Assembly: GCA_949987705.1 (NCBI GenBank)
Contig: OX465283.1
Coordinates: forward strand, 11,388,207 to 11,452,206
Length of the DNA: 64,000 nt
Reading direction: 5' to 3'
From: Thereva unica
Taxonomy: Eukaryota; Arthropoda; Insecta; Diptera; Therevidae
The notes under the pieces were generated by a model. The model saw only the letters and a program-made list of their open reading frames with translations. It was not told the DNA's origin and did no database searches. Position numbers and translations under genes: made by a program. Below, piece after piece: positions 33,621 to 45,448 of the stretch (the stretch's first letter is position 1; each line of letters starts with the position of its first letter).

Positions 33621-33774
33621 GTCTAAGAGTAAAAGCGCTCGATCAGCGTTCCGACAAAAAATCACGTTCGGCAGGAAAATTCAAGAAAATCTGGTAAAGC
33701 TTCTAGAGAAGGAAAAATAATCCTAAGCTAGTGAGGCTCCACCGGAACCGGATAGTAGTGTGCAGCTGCGATGA

Positions 33775-34320
33775 CCACGTTTTGTGAACCCTGGTGGAAC
33801 AAGGCCCCCTCCGCCAAGCTGAGAAACGTGGATTTGGTCATTCAACCGTTCATCGACACTCTCATGTCATTGGAAGAGTTAGCAAGCTGGGTCGAAGGTT
33901 TTTCTTACCAACTTTTTGAGTCCAATCACGTGCAGAGAATGAATGTGCGCTGTTCCTTGCAGGCACGTCTCAGTAATGAACCTTTTTGACTGAATTGTCA
34001 CTGGAGATGAAAAGTTGACCTTTTACCACAAACTTAAGAGCAAAAGACAGTAGGAAAGCAACGAAAGACTACCGGAATACCCCAGATTTTAGCATTCTTT
34101 AGAAGGCGGTCACCAACTTAAGGTGTTGCTGTGTGTTTGGTGGGATATAAAAGGTTTAACCCGCTATAAGCTTTTAAACCCTAACCAGACGATAATCAAA
34201 GAAGTCTACTGCGGCAGCGATTTAAAAAAGAAAAACAATCAAGACGATCCCTCTGCTACAAATCTACCTACTATTGCATTAAAATTTTGTTTTCAATATC
34301 TACTTCCGAATAAGTAATTC
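33775..34320 (+). pseudogene. mariner transposase middle fragment
   Basis: The frame reads LEELASWVEGFSYQLFESNH, then RCSLQARLSNEPF, matching mariner S.L.K.G.WVPHELTE.N and LLARN..EPFL. After a shift IVTGDEKLTFYH follows (first catalytic D retained). Then, near 34115, LLCVWWDIKGLTRYKLLNPN and QTI, matching LCIWWD.KGV.YYELL..N.TI. The HHDNA and PSD blocks are missing. It is on the opposite strand and covers a different part from the 25215 relic. Confidence 0.85.
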
Positions 34321-36430
34321 ACGACTGTTTCCAGCACCTTAATCCTACCTCAGACAGCTCAGAACTTGATAGTAAACATCAAATTAAACATGATAAGCTT
34401 CAGCTTTCTAAGAAACCACACACAAATCATCCAAAGACCTCAAAACATAAAATACAATAGATAAATAAATAGCAAAGTAAAATTAAACAAAAATTTGGTA
34501 GGTGCTAAGTGAACTCAAATGCATGCAGGTGAAAATGCACAGGTAATAGAAAGTGCCAAAGAAATGTGCGACAAATTAACCATAAAAATTTATTAGTGGT
34601 GGTTTCATGGATGAAACATGGATCAGCATAAGAAGGGTGCAATAATATTCCGGCAAATCATCAATTTAATACAGAGAAAGCAGGTCGTGAACCTATTAAA
34701 ATTGTCAATTAATTTTATAGCATGGCTTCCGTGAAAATTTTTATTACTTTTCACCATGAAAATCAATTTAATCCGATGGAATCAGTGCTTAAGTGCGATT
34801 AAAAAATTGATATCGATGCATAAACCTTTAGATTTTCACAGGTAATATCACTGATGGATTTTTACTAATCAATTATTAATTTATAAAGAGAATTTTATGT
34901 AATAATCCCAAAATATCAACCGGCATCCTTGCTGGGTTACATAAAAAAAAATATCTTTCAAACATAAACACCGAAAAATAATTTTTATTTACTTTAATAA
35001 ATCGGAAAAAAAAAATTCAATATTGAAAAAATTAATTAAAACAAAATAAATCGATTTTTTTCGAAATACTTTCGCTGAACAACAAATTTTATGGCAAAAC
35101 ATGAATATTTATTTTACAAACTTGAGTTCAATTTTACATATCGTGCCATGCCCCACCTGCCCCAACCAAGACAACACCTTGAAGATGTTTCTTTCTTCAA
35201 TCTTCTTCATTCTTCGTCATCATTCATTCACCTGGATTTTACAAAACCACTGAGAAGAGCTCTTTGCTGATTTTTACTTTAATAATTCTTTGACTTGTTG
35301 ACAATAAAGAAATTTTACAAAAATTAATCATGCCAGGTGAGATGAAAGTGGTTGAAATCGATGTGGGTTGACCTTGTCCCTTTTTTTATTGTTGAGAAAT
35401 GATTTCACCAATTAAGTTGCGTGCTTTTATGGGAGTAATGCTTTCGGGGTATATTGCTATATTTTTAAATTGTTATTTTTGTTTTTTTTTTTGTTTTTCC
35501 TTTTGGCTGCTATAATATGATTACATAGTCACTCCTTTGGGCTACCTGGATATGGCAACGCACAACCGCTTTTTTCTGTTTTGATACTGTGAAAGCCGGT
35601 TTAACTAAAATAAATTCAAAAGTTAATTGCCGCGTTTTTTTTTTTTTGTTTGTCAAAACATTAAAAAATTATAAAATTTCTCGCAATACTATCAGGCACC
35701 CGAATTATATTTTGCTTTGTTCAGCAATTTTGGTATTTTGTACGTTTGTGAAATGTTTAAAGTGTTAATAACACTGGGTCTGGTAACACTAGAATGGTAA
35801 CGAGTCAATTAGGGAAATAAATTCCCTAGTAGAAGTCCTGATGAATTATGCATGGTTCTGTTGAACAAATTTGAATTTATATCTTACCAATTTCCCTCAA
35901 GATTCACGCTTTAACATGCCCCATGAATGCCCTTGATGTGCTTTTACACCTACTCCTTCCCCACTTTAACATCAAACAGTGGTCCTTGTGTAGTGCATTT
36001 AAAATAAGGGAATACAGGGCCTTCACCTCCTTTTGGCCATAGCAACATCTGGACCAGCTCCCGAAGGTGTAGCAACTGCAGACTACTTTTCCTCTTGATT
36101 GACTTTCATAATGGACTTCGTTTTAGAATTACGCTTACATTGAGAGTGGGGAAACGGATATATCCTGCAGAAGTTTGATCTTCGGATATTCACCAACTGC
36201 CTCAAAACACCAGAAAGTGTCAGAGCAGGATCTATCAAGAGGGCAACAGCAATTGTCCTAATAGCTTCCAGCGCACGCTAGTATTTTTCAGGCGGGGGTA
36301 CTGGCGATCCTGGGCCCTACACAGATATATAGCATTAAACTGGACAGCCAAATCTTTAGAAAAGTCTAGATTCGCTGATGTCCTTCAAGCCAGAGGAGAG
36401 ATGCAAAGCGGAGTAAATTAGGATCGGCAG
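34321..36430. other. AT-rich, no recognisable gene
   Basis: Long A/T runs at 34800-35100 and 35460-35680 with no ORF over 65 codons. CTTCTTCATTCTTCGTCATC near 35205 is a weak CTT-rich tract. 35900-36430 is less A/T-rich, but no frame carries a motif. Confidence 0.4.
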
Positions 36431-36433
36431 AAC

Positions 36434-36860
36434 ATTTAAAGTTCCGTTTATATCTACAGACATCGAGTGTGCCTCACACGCATCGCGTCAGAAACCGACA
36501 GACACCATTTATTCACATCTAGCGTGCCGTATCAGACGACAAACGATAGTAATATTTTTGTTGAAAATAATCAAACACTTCACAGTGGAAGATATCCAAG
36601 ATAAAGGGTTGGAACGGTTCCGATGCTCTATTCATACTTCACGGCAGACACCCACAGACACGTACAGACGTGAACCGCGCAGACAAAAAATTCTTTTCGT
36701 GAATATTCGCCGGGTATGACTGGTGTCTGTCCACGTCTGTGCGGTCGTGTCACGGTGGATGCAAATAAGTTCATGCTGACTGTAAAGAAGAATATTATTT
36801 TGTATGGCGCGGCGCGTGTCTGGCACGCTCGATGCCTCTAGATATGAACGGACCTTAAAT
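36434..36860. mobile_element. MITE with about 48-bp inverted ends
   Basis: The left end ATTTAAAGTTCCGTTTATAT then CATCGAGTGTGCCTCACACG pairs with the right end, read inward, ATTTAAGGTCCGTTCATATC then CATCGAGCGTGCCAGACACG. The middle also holds inverted ACAGACGTG words. Both ends carry TTAA near the border (36436-36439 and 36856-36859), so a TTAA target as in piggyBac is possible, but the inner bases do not start with the usual CCC. It lies just upstream of the family E element. Confidence 0.75.
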
Positions 36861-36869
36861 CATACTCGC

Positions 36870-38540
36870 GAGGGCACAATTATCGAAGTCATTTTAATGC
36901 AATGCAGATGAAACCAGCTGGGAAGGAAAAATGGAGAAATTTGAACAACGACAACGGCTTACGCCTCCTTTTATTCGCAGCAACAAACAATTTGATCGTT
37001 GGCAACGGCATCTTCTGTCATCCACTCAAACACCAACTCGCCTGGCGAAATCCATCCGGCAACGACTCGGCGATGTTAGACTATGTTTTGATCAAGCAAG
37101 ATTCCGATAGATGCTCAAAGGTATAGGTGCAATGTGTGGGCCCGATTTCGGCTCGGGCCATTACCTTGTTCGAGCGAATAACAGATGCGATTACAAAGAG
37201 CGAAGAAAACGGTTCCAACAACCAGTCAAGAAGAATTGGGGTGCCTGCGGGACCCGACCATCGGGGGAGAGTTTCAAATGGCTTTGTCCAAAAAATTCGC
37301 GGCCCTCGCAATACCGGACAATATAGATGTAGAAGAAAGGCAATTATCGAAGTCTATGTTAGCACCACCTAAATGAACGCAGCCATGGATCTCGGACAGC
37401 TGTCTGGACCTCTTCGGTCAGCGGAAACGAATGAAAAATGTCAATTTCGAGTAATATCGAAGATTGAACAATGAAGCTCGACAGAAAATGAAATCGGAAC
37501 GAGAATCGTACTAGAATAACGTAGCGGTCTACATGGCAGAAGTGGCGTCTAGGCACGAGCACCGGACGATGTAACAGACAATCTGGCGGTTAGGCGGCAA
37601 AACAACATCAACAAACGACATCAAAAAATCGGATGTAACTTTCGTGACTTCTCCTCCTGGGCGCCTGCAGCGGTACAGAGAATTCCTCCACCAGCTGTAC
37701 AACGACGATCCACTACAAGGTCCAGCACTCGAACCGCCCATTATCGAACAGCCGACGAATCAGTTTCTCGATACCGAACCTCAATTATCGAAGTGAAGAC
37801 GACCCCGGCCGGGAATATACCAAGTAACTGCCGAGATGATCAAAGCCGTAGGTGATGTCGTATCACAACTCTATATCGTCATAACACACATACGGCATTC
37901 GGATCGTGTCCCGCCGGCGAGGAAGAAAGCGATCGTTGTGCCAATTTTGAAGAAAGGCAAAAATCAGGAATGGAAGAATTATGGCGGTATTAGTCTCCTT
38001 TCGATCGTCGGCAAAATATTTACGAAAATCATGCAATCGAGGCTACAGAAACATCGAGAACAAACGAGCTGAAAAGAGGGGATTTAGACCACATCGAGTT
38101 TGCATTGATCACATATTCGCTATGGTAATGGAAGAAAGAATTCGTTGCGTCAAACGAACTATGTCGTCGTCTTCATCGACTTCAAATCCGCTTTGGATTG
38201 CGACGATTGGAACAGCTTGTGGAGAGCCTTAGAACCCGAACACGTGCCATTGAAAATCATCCAACTGCTTAAAGCGTCATATGGTGGCTCAAACAACAGT
38301 ACTCGTATTCGAAGCGACTTATCCGAGGAGTTCTTGATCCAAACGGGCGTCCCACAGGGATACATCGCTTCGCCACTTCTCTTTTACGTTGTGATCGACG
38401 CGATTCGATTGACAACCTAGAGTTCGATATGACGACAAACACTACGTAACCGACTTGAAGTTCGCCAACTATAACGCCGCGTTCGCCTACACGGTTGCCG
38501 AAGCAACAGACAGCTTAATGCGTTTCCACTTTGCGTTTGA
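36870..38540 (+). pseudogene. Non-LTR EN-RT relic, family E copy 2
   Basis: Endonuclease C-terminus: HFNAMQM (GDFNA remnant), NLNNDNGLRLLLFAATNNL, HQLAWRNPSG, LDYVLIKQ and, shifted, GPDFGSGHYLVRA (SDHYLV is now SGHYLV). A linker follows: LRDPTIGGEFQMALSKKFAA. RT: VVPILKKGKN, YGGISLLSIVGKIFTKIMQS, RGFRPHRVCIDHIFAM, VVFIDFKSALDCDDW (AFD is now ALD), IRSDLSEEFLIQTGVPQG, SPLLFYVVIDAI and FANY at 38461 (YADD lost). At least six frame changes. The N-terminal half of the endonuclease and the RT thumb are missing. Confidence 0.85.
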
Positions 38541-38886
38541 AATGTAAACGGCCTTAAACTCTCAACTCTGAATTGAATGTTGAATTGTATTTGCAAACGT
38601 GGAAATCGAGTATTCCATACTCTGTGGCAGCTTGCAGCTATGAAACAACCGTTAAAAGTTAAGAGTAACGCCAAGGAAAAGATTGGCAGATTTGCCCAAA
38701 GCAGATTTTTACAAACAAAAAGTACTTATTGAGTAATTTTCTTTCGATTCTACTCATGAGTATTTACTGGAGTACTTTCAACCGATTCCTTTCAACTGGG
38801 GCTACTTGAATTTTAGAACACTTTTTGGCTTTCAAACTTTTTTCGGGGCCCCTTTGATCTGGCCCGGGGTAATCCTTACAGGTTGA

Positions 38887-38899
38887 CCCCCCCCCCCCC
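38887..38899. repeat. Poly-C tract
   Basis: Thirteen consecutive C. A second 13-C tract occurs at 45571-45583. Confidence 0.9.
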
Positions 38900-38929
38900 T
38901 CCACAATTGTGGTGGGCCTGCCTGCGCAA

Positions 38930-39064
38930 ACTAGAAATTCGTTAACGAATAGAGCAACTCTACTGTGGAACGACCTTACACAGACTGTATTTCCGAATCT
39001 TTACAACATCAAAAATTTCACTCGCAAGGTTGATCCTGCTGATTTTTGAAATTTTCTTCTATCA
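38930..39064 (+). pseudogene. Non-LTR C-terminal relic (LLWNDLT)
   Basis: The cleanest of the four tails: NSLTNRATLLWNDLT, QTVFPNLYNIKNFTRKV and DPADF to a stop, in one unbroken frame of about 35 codons. The family matches at 20955, 24565 and 32050. Upstream sequence back to the poly-C tract shows no earlier block, so it is a 5'-truncated end. Confidence 0.75.
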
Positions 39065-41812
39065 CTCATACTAAGCTAGACTAGACATGGTACCGTGACC
39101 AATGAAAAATATATTGTGACTGAAGGCGATTAAGCTACGTTCTAGTATGTTCTTTGGCATTGTTGCAACATGGTCGAGTCCAGAATTTGTTTCCAGATTA
39201 TATATGGTAGTCTAGAGCTGAGAGCTTTGCATTGCCTACGATACTATCAAAGAACCCAGCAGCAGGTTATTGATTATAATTTAATTTCAAATCCTATTCA
39301 AAAAATTAAGTAGAAAGTATATAAAAAAGCTTAACTAAGACCTTCCTAAAGTGAAGTGGTAAAATAAGACCCTCGTATTACTACAACAAATTCTAATTTA
39401 TAATTTCATGGCACTGATGAAGTCTAAAAATCTACATAGTAAATCAGTGGTGAGACAGTTGAATTTTGCTGCAAAACGGTGACTACACTGGTGTTCCACA
39501 GTCAGCCTTGAGCACTTAACTCAACTAATGTAATCCGGGCTATATTCTCTGAGCTAATCATCAATAAATGTAAAATTCAAAGCCACAAAGGATTACGCAA
39601 AGCCGCAATTGCTGCATTTTTCCAACATCAGCCAGATTTCGTCTACCCATGACTCGCTTAACCAAAAGTTTTATAGTCAATTGTCCAATTGATTTCTGCC
39701 GCGACAGATTTCTCTCCAAAGGCATTTGATTTGTGAATTGCCTCTACCAAAAGGAGGCTTACTCATTAAACCCAAATAAAAAGACGTCCATTTACTTTTA
39801 TCACCGCAGAATGACATCTGCACATCTCAACGCCGAGCGAAAATGCCATCATCAATAAAACCGCAACGAACACCGCTTAATGCACACACCTCTTGCACCT
39901 GTAGTCGCCGCTTGAGCTCAATTTGCATTCAGTTTCGAGCGCTGCTACCATCGCAATCAACGAAAAAAGTATGCACGATATCCGCTTGACTGGTTTGGGT
40001 AAAGCCGAGCTGCGCGCGCAGCAAAGCCGGCCCAAAAATTTTGTTTTCTTCGCGGCTCGGGTTAAGTGGGTCAATCTGAATCATGTAGGTTTACTTTCAT
40101 GGGGACTGGTCAGATCCAGCGAATAGGCCAGTTTTTTACACACCTAAAGAACTCGCATCGCGCACTAAACTGAATCACTCTCACCTGAATGCACAGCACT
40201 GACATGCGCTGGCAATGAAAGTTGTTTCCAAGGTTACCTGGCGAACGATCGGGTTTTCCTCTTCTTGAAGATTTGTCGAATAGTTTGGACTCGCCTGGTC
40301 TCGGCGAGGCTCTTGGAGATTGCCGAATAGACCAAAAAGCAGTTTAAGCAAATGAAAATGAAAATCCACCAAAGATCGTGTAGGCAACCATTCGAATTTG
40401 GACGCGGGTTTACGTAAGCAAGGAAAGGAAATTCCGCTTCGGCTTCTTACTCACCTGGTGTAATTGGTTTGCAGCTCACCGCTAAGTGGTAGCCAAAGGA
40501 AAGTCATTTTCACGGTGGAAGTCGGTCAGACTCTGGGGAGTTTACTTTGTAAGTGAGCAAAGATGATGCATCTCTGCTACAGATGTGAAAACTTAATGGA
40601 AAAAAATATAAATAAAGTGGAACACTTCCGATCGGATAATGACGTGTGTGTTTTTTTTTCTTTTTCGCATGTTTCACGAAGCAAGGTTGCACTAATTGCA
40701 AATTCAAAGCTTGGTCGAACGTGGAAGGAAAGTTTACTTGGGTTTTTATTACAGGTGAAAAAAAAATTGATTGAAAACCTTCGATTGCTTTTAAACGCGT
40801 AAGGGTCAGATGCGTAGGTTTTTGTTTCAATCAAAATCATTAGCTACATTCACCCAATCCTTGGCTTGTCATATTTTCCATCAACATTTTGCCTCGTCAA
40901 AAGATTTTCCATGTCAAATTAAAGGCGTTAGAACCCTTGAAAAATTTGGTCTAAATAACAAAATTTGGTCTAATTAACAAATTAAGGTCGCTTTTAAGTC
41001 CCAAAAAAATATCGACAAATTTCAGATTATTACTCAATTCACACGAGCACTTTACAAAAGCAAAAAACAAAAGGCAAATTCGTATACAAATATTATTCAA
41101 CGTCGATGGGTGCACAGTTGCAGTGGTGGAACTGCAAGGCTAATAAAAAGTACCCCATTCACAGTTGATTGAATTGGTGGTCAATCAATCGGTTGCAAGT
41201 TCAATAGAAGCAATCGAACCAAAGAACTCAATTTGCTGGTTGCATAATGGAATGAAGGGGACTGGGAGGCGGGGATTGTATTGACTTGTACACAGGTAAA
41301 AGGGTCCGGCGAATAGGGAGAGAAAAAATTGTTTTCCATTGGAAGTTAACTAATCGACCGTATTTTTTGGTAGTATTGTAGGTTATTTTCATTATCGTAT
41401 TAATCGGGAATTCCTTTATTAAGTTCGACGTTTAACTTTTAGAAAATCAATCAAGGTCTGTAGAAGAGCTCATTTCTGGAAATCTTAAGTTCAAATAAAA
41501 GTTAACCTGAAAATGGTCAGTCGTAATATCGTGGAGTTTCCTAGTGGACCATTGACTGTTCAGCAAATTTCAACTTCATCTGCAGTCCTTTTAAGTGCCA
41601 ATTCTCCGTTTGGAAATGCTCATCACACCGTAAGTAATATGCTTTTCGATTTTCACTTGGATGTTTGCTGTTTGGTCGAGTACCGCAGAGTTAGTTCATT
41701 AAAAATTTTACACTAGGTACCCGTGCCTTTAAGAAATCACCTTTAAGAGTTTCCTGTTCATTAAATCTTTTTCGACAGTAGGTACTAGCAGAAAAGCAAA
41801 GCATAGCGGTGT
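39065..41812. other. Unassigned, possibly unique host DNA
   Basis: No transposon protein match in 2.7 kb. 39790-40480 is less A/T-rich than its neighbours and holds ORFs of 67-68 codons (39923-40126 plus, 40181-40387 minus) without known domains. 40563-40840 has opposite overlapping ORFs. This is the best candidate in the window for single-copy host DNA, perhaps intron, promoter or 5' exon, but no splice-consistent coding exon was found. Confidence 0.3.
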
Positions 41813-41820
41813 GTACAGAA

Positions 41821-43892
41821 TAGGGAATGCAATCCCGCGAACGCGGGATCCCGCAAATGCGGGATCAGTCCATACACGGGTCGACAGAAACGAAAACCAT
41901 TTGAAACTAGTTTGAACTGCTCGGGTGCGACTGTTCTCGCCGTTCGGAAGCGATTTCAGTTGGGTGGTTGCACTTCATCTGAACTACTTGACATTTTGCC
42001 AAAATCAGTTGTGCTCGTATGTGGACAAAAAATTCGTTTTCGATTGGTTTTGTTCGTGATTATTGGTGAAACCAGTTTGAAATTGGGCTTGCAAATCAGT
42101 CGACTCGCTTGCGGAGGGCCTTACATTCCACAAAATACATAAATATTTAAATTCGTTAGTTGAAGAGATTTGCCTACTAAGCAATACAGCAATAACACAA
42201 AATCATCTAAGTATATTTATATGCGGGTATCCGAACATGATCAATTACTGAGTTTCCATGCGGAGTTTAACCTGGGTTAATTTAGACCTAGCGCTCACAG
42301 AAATACGGATTGAGTAAAGTTTCGTTAAATCCAGGAAAACTCCACGAAACCCGTCGGATTAAGCCGGGTTTTGCATATGTGTTTGTTTAAGTTGCCCTAT
42401 GACTATGACAGGGGATTCCCCACGGGCATTAACTACTGAGTCAGTCAAATGAAGTATTCATGCAATTTTAAACTACGCTGGGATTGATTCCGCTTGAATT
42501 TTGTAACATCGTTAGCATAACTGAGAGTAATTTATATACGAGTTAACCTTCAAGCTCAGAAGGTACACTTCTCAGCAGGGCTGAGAAACAATTTACCACT
42601 GCCGTCGTGGCTCAGCTGAAACATGCAAACATAAAATATTAAAAACATAAAAGATCAAAAACATCAAACAGAGAAGCATGCAAAACTGAAAAGGGGAGTG
42701 AGGCACGCACAGAGTCACGCCACATTGAGAAGGGTCCTTTTAAGGACAACTTTACTAGTTAGCAAGCTAAACACACTCCTATTGTTGTTAGTATTTATAA
42801 GCATGCGATTATCGGGTTCGAACATGCCATAATTGGTGTTAGAGGAATTAATGTGCAAGAGAGGTTCACCTCTCAGGTTGTAGTTATTCACTCTAAATGA
42901 CGCGAGGCTTCTTAAGAAACCAGAGTCCACCTTGTCATTCATCAGTCGATGAACGAATATAACGTCAGCGACCTCACGGCGCTTATGGAGGGAGCTTAAG
43001 TTGAGCAATTTAAGTCTGTTCTCATAAGGCGGAAGAGCAAGTGGGTCATCCCAAGGGAGGTGGCTGAGTGCAAACCGGACGAGCTTCCTTTGAACCGATT
43101 CGATTCTACTAACATGGGAAGAGTAGTAAGGAGACCATACCTGGGAAGCGTAGTCAAGCAAAGGCCTAACCAAAGATACGTACAGGTGTTTAGTGACGAG
43201 GGGGTTGTTGACCTCTTTGGACCATCTTTTTATAAATCCCAGGAATGAATTGCCCTTGGAGGAGATATAATTGTTGTGGGTGGAGAAATCCAACTTACTT
43301 TCTAACCTAACCCCAAGATCGATTACAGATTCAGTACGGGAGACCTTGTTGTCAAGGAAAGTATAGTCATAAGTTATAACACCACGTTTCCTACAAAAAG
43401 TCATGATCTCGCATTTACTAATATTAAGCACAAGGTTGTTGTTGGAACACCAAGAATAGAAGGTGTTTAGATCTGCTTGCAGAAGTTTGCAATCCTCTAT
43501 ACTCCTTATGTGGCGATACAGTTTGATGTCATCAGCGTAAATAAGGATTTTACAGTGCCTTAGCTGGGTAACAATATCGTCAATTGATAAAATAAAAAGG
43601 AGAGGGCCAAGATGGACTACCTTGCGAGACTCCAGAAGACGCTTCGATGTTCTTAGATTTGACTCCGCGTTAATTTCGAAATTAAATTCCAGCGTAGTTC
43701 AGAATTGGCCTGTATACCTTGTTCGACTGTAGTTTGTTACGCTCTTATTTCATAATACTTCATTCATCAACTATTTAGAACAAACTCTATGAATTTTTTA
43801 CAGTTCCGCAAATCCCGCGAATTCGCGGGATTGTTTACCTCGATCCCGCGGGACTGCGGGATTGAGATTTTGATGCGGGATTGGATTCCCTA
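41821..43892. mobile_element. Large non-autonomous hAT element 2
   Basis: The left end TAGGGAATGCAATCCCGC (41821) and the right end, read inward from 43892, TAGGGAATCCAATCCCGC differ at one base of 18. Perfect 8-bp target duplications GTACAGAA lie at 41813-41820 and 43893-43900. Subterminal CCCGCGAACGCGGG and CCCGCGAATTCGCGGG palindromes follow. These are hAT hallmarks. No hAT transposase is seen: a 76-codon ORF at 41912 has no known motif. Inside, inverted words AACTACGCTGG (42471-42481 and 43689-43699) bracket a minus-strand RT fragment. Confidence 0.9.
42715..43685 (-). pseudogene. Jockey/CR1-like RT fragment with long open frame
   Basis: On the minus strand, HLGPLLFILSIDDIVTQLRH, KILIYADDIKLYRHI (YADD intact at 43528-43539), NLVLNISKCEIMTF, VIDLGVRLESKLDF, FLGFIKRWSKEV, VSLVRPLLDYASQVWSPYY, RIESVQRKLVRFAL, LPPYENRLKLLNL and a normal stop form about 300 codons without interruption. 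Palm motif C, thumb and connection are complete. One base is inserted in the GVSQGS block just upstream (near 43625). The palm catalytic A block and everything before it are missing. It is the best-preserved coding stretch in the window and a relative of 61640-62526. Not functional as it stands. Confidence 0.85.
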
Positions 43893-43900
43893 GTACAGAA

Positions 43901-44885
43901 GCATCCTATGAAAATGCAATGCAATGAAACCAGAAGCGATGTTATATACTTTAATTTAACTTTGTTATATGTATTTAATTTAAAGATGTCGTCGTAGCTG
44001 GAACAAGGTATCAAAATTCTACCATTAAACTGAACACTCTTCATTCATAAGTTTTAAGGCAGTTGCCTCTGTGCTGAAAGTCAAGTCGTCGCGACGCGAC
44101 AAGTCGTTTGAGTTGAAGAAAGTGACGTTTCAGTCGGTTAGCTGAGTTCTCCCTATGACTGAATGTCCCATGATGATTGCCGTTTTTTTTGGCAAAATCC
44201 CGTCGGGGTCTGTTTAAGAGACCCATTGTTCTTTCTTTGTTATAAATAGGCCAAGTCGTTCTAAAGAGAATGTAGATACACAGTAGCCGGCTATCAGTAG
44301 GTGATAATCAAATATAGCCTTTTTGACTTCACTTCTTGGGCTACAAACAATTTCAATCTGCGAGCGCCGCAGAGAGGCTCCCTAACTTGCTATATATTGG
44401 GATTTCGCTCTCCCATTAATGTTCCTATGTGAGAGGACCCAGACGATAGTCACGTTATTCATTCTGCCGGGCCTCTCTAACGCCGCTCCACTAGCTAGGA
44501 GCTCATCATCAGTGAATCTAGATATCTTATAGATCTTGGCCATCTATAAAAATTCCAATGATATTTGGTTCAGTATCTCATCTTGAAAGATATTAGGTTG
44601 CGACGAAAGGGAAAGGATGATAAACTGTTTATGGTATCTAGATAGATCGCTACTCCAACGTACTTTGATGTTTTGTCTTCGTCAATGTGTATCTATAGAT
44701 CAAACTTCATCACTTCATTTTTCTACTCTCTTGTTGAGAATTTTTATAACGATGAAATCCTTTCTGAAAGTGAGTCTAGGGTTCTATGGTAACCGCACCC
44801 TCAGGAATCAGGACCAAAATGTTGCTATAGCCATAGGGTATCAAGTTCCACGCCCCGGTTTACATCAGTCGAAGAGCACTGTATT
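43901..44885. other. Unassigned segment
   Basis: Right flank of hAT 2, starting with repeated ATGCAATGCAATG. A 61-codon minus ORF (44041-44226) and a 108-codon plus ORF (44617-44943, running into the MITE) have no known motif. Confidence 0.3.
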
Positions 44886-45039
44886 TAGTGATAAGCAAAA
44901 CTGGTCATGGTCTTGCAGTCTTGTCCTGGTCTTGCACATATAGCAAAACCCAGACCAAGACTTAGCTATGCTCGCAAGACCAAGGCCAAAGACCAGGACT
45001 ATATCAGCTTTGTCTTGTTCTTGCGTCTGCTCATCACTA
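44886..45039. mobile_element. hAT MITE, family D copy 2
   Basis: Ends TAGTGATAAGC (44886) and GCTCATCACTA (to 45039) are inverted with one change, and the interior is GTCTTGC / GCAAGAC-rich like 14475-14814. The flanking octamers ACTGTATT and ACTGCATG agree at 6 of 8 bases, consistent with an aged hAT target duplication. 154 bp, non-coding. Confidence 0.75.
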
Positions 45040-45448
45040 ACTGCATGAGCCCAGGCAACATGGTCTCTGTTGCCTCAATTCTAGCCATTTTCTAGACTCT
45101 TTCTAACTTTATAATATAATAGGTGCTGCAGAGTGGAAACAGCGATCGAAGTGCAGCTAGCATCGGAGAACATCCTAAACCGGAGAATATTTGAAGAATG
45201 GTTAAGGTGGCTCTGAAGGCCATCCACAAGAATAAATCAATACGACGCTCAAAGAAACAGAGGATATGACAAGAGATATGCCAAAAGAGATCGCAACTAG
45301 ATAGCCGATCCAGCCCCATGACGCAATGACGTAAGCCGATCACGCGTGGAGAATGAGAGTGATTTTTTTAGGCTGGGTAAGACAGCCGCAGAACCGATAT
45401 GCCATTGAACTAGATAGGCCGCTTGGATTTTTTAAGGGGCTATAATAG

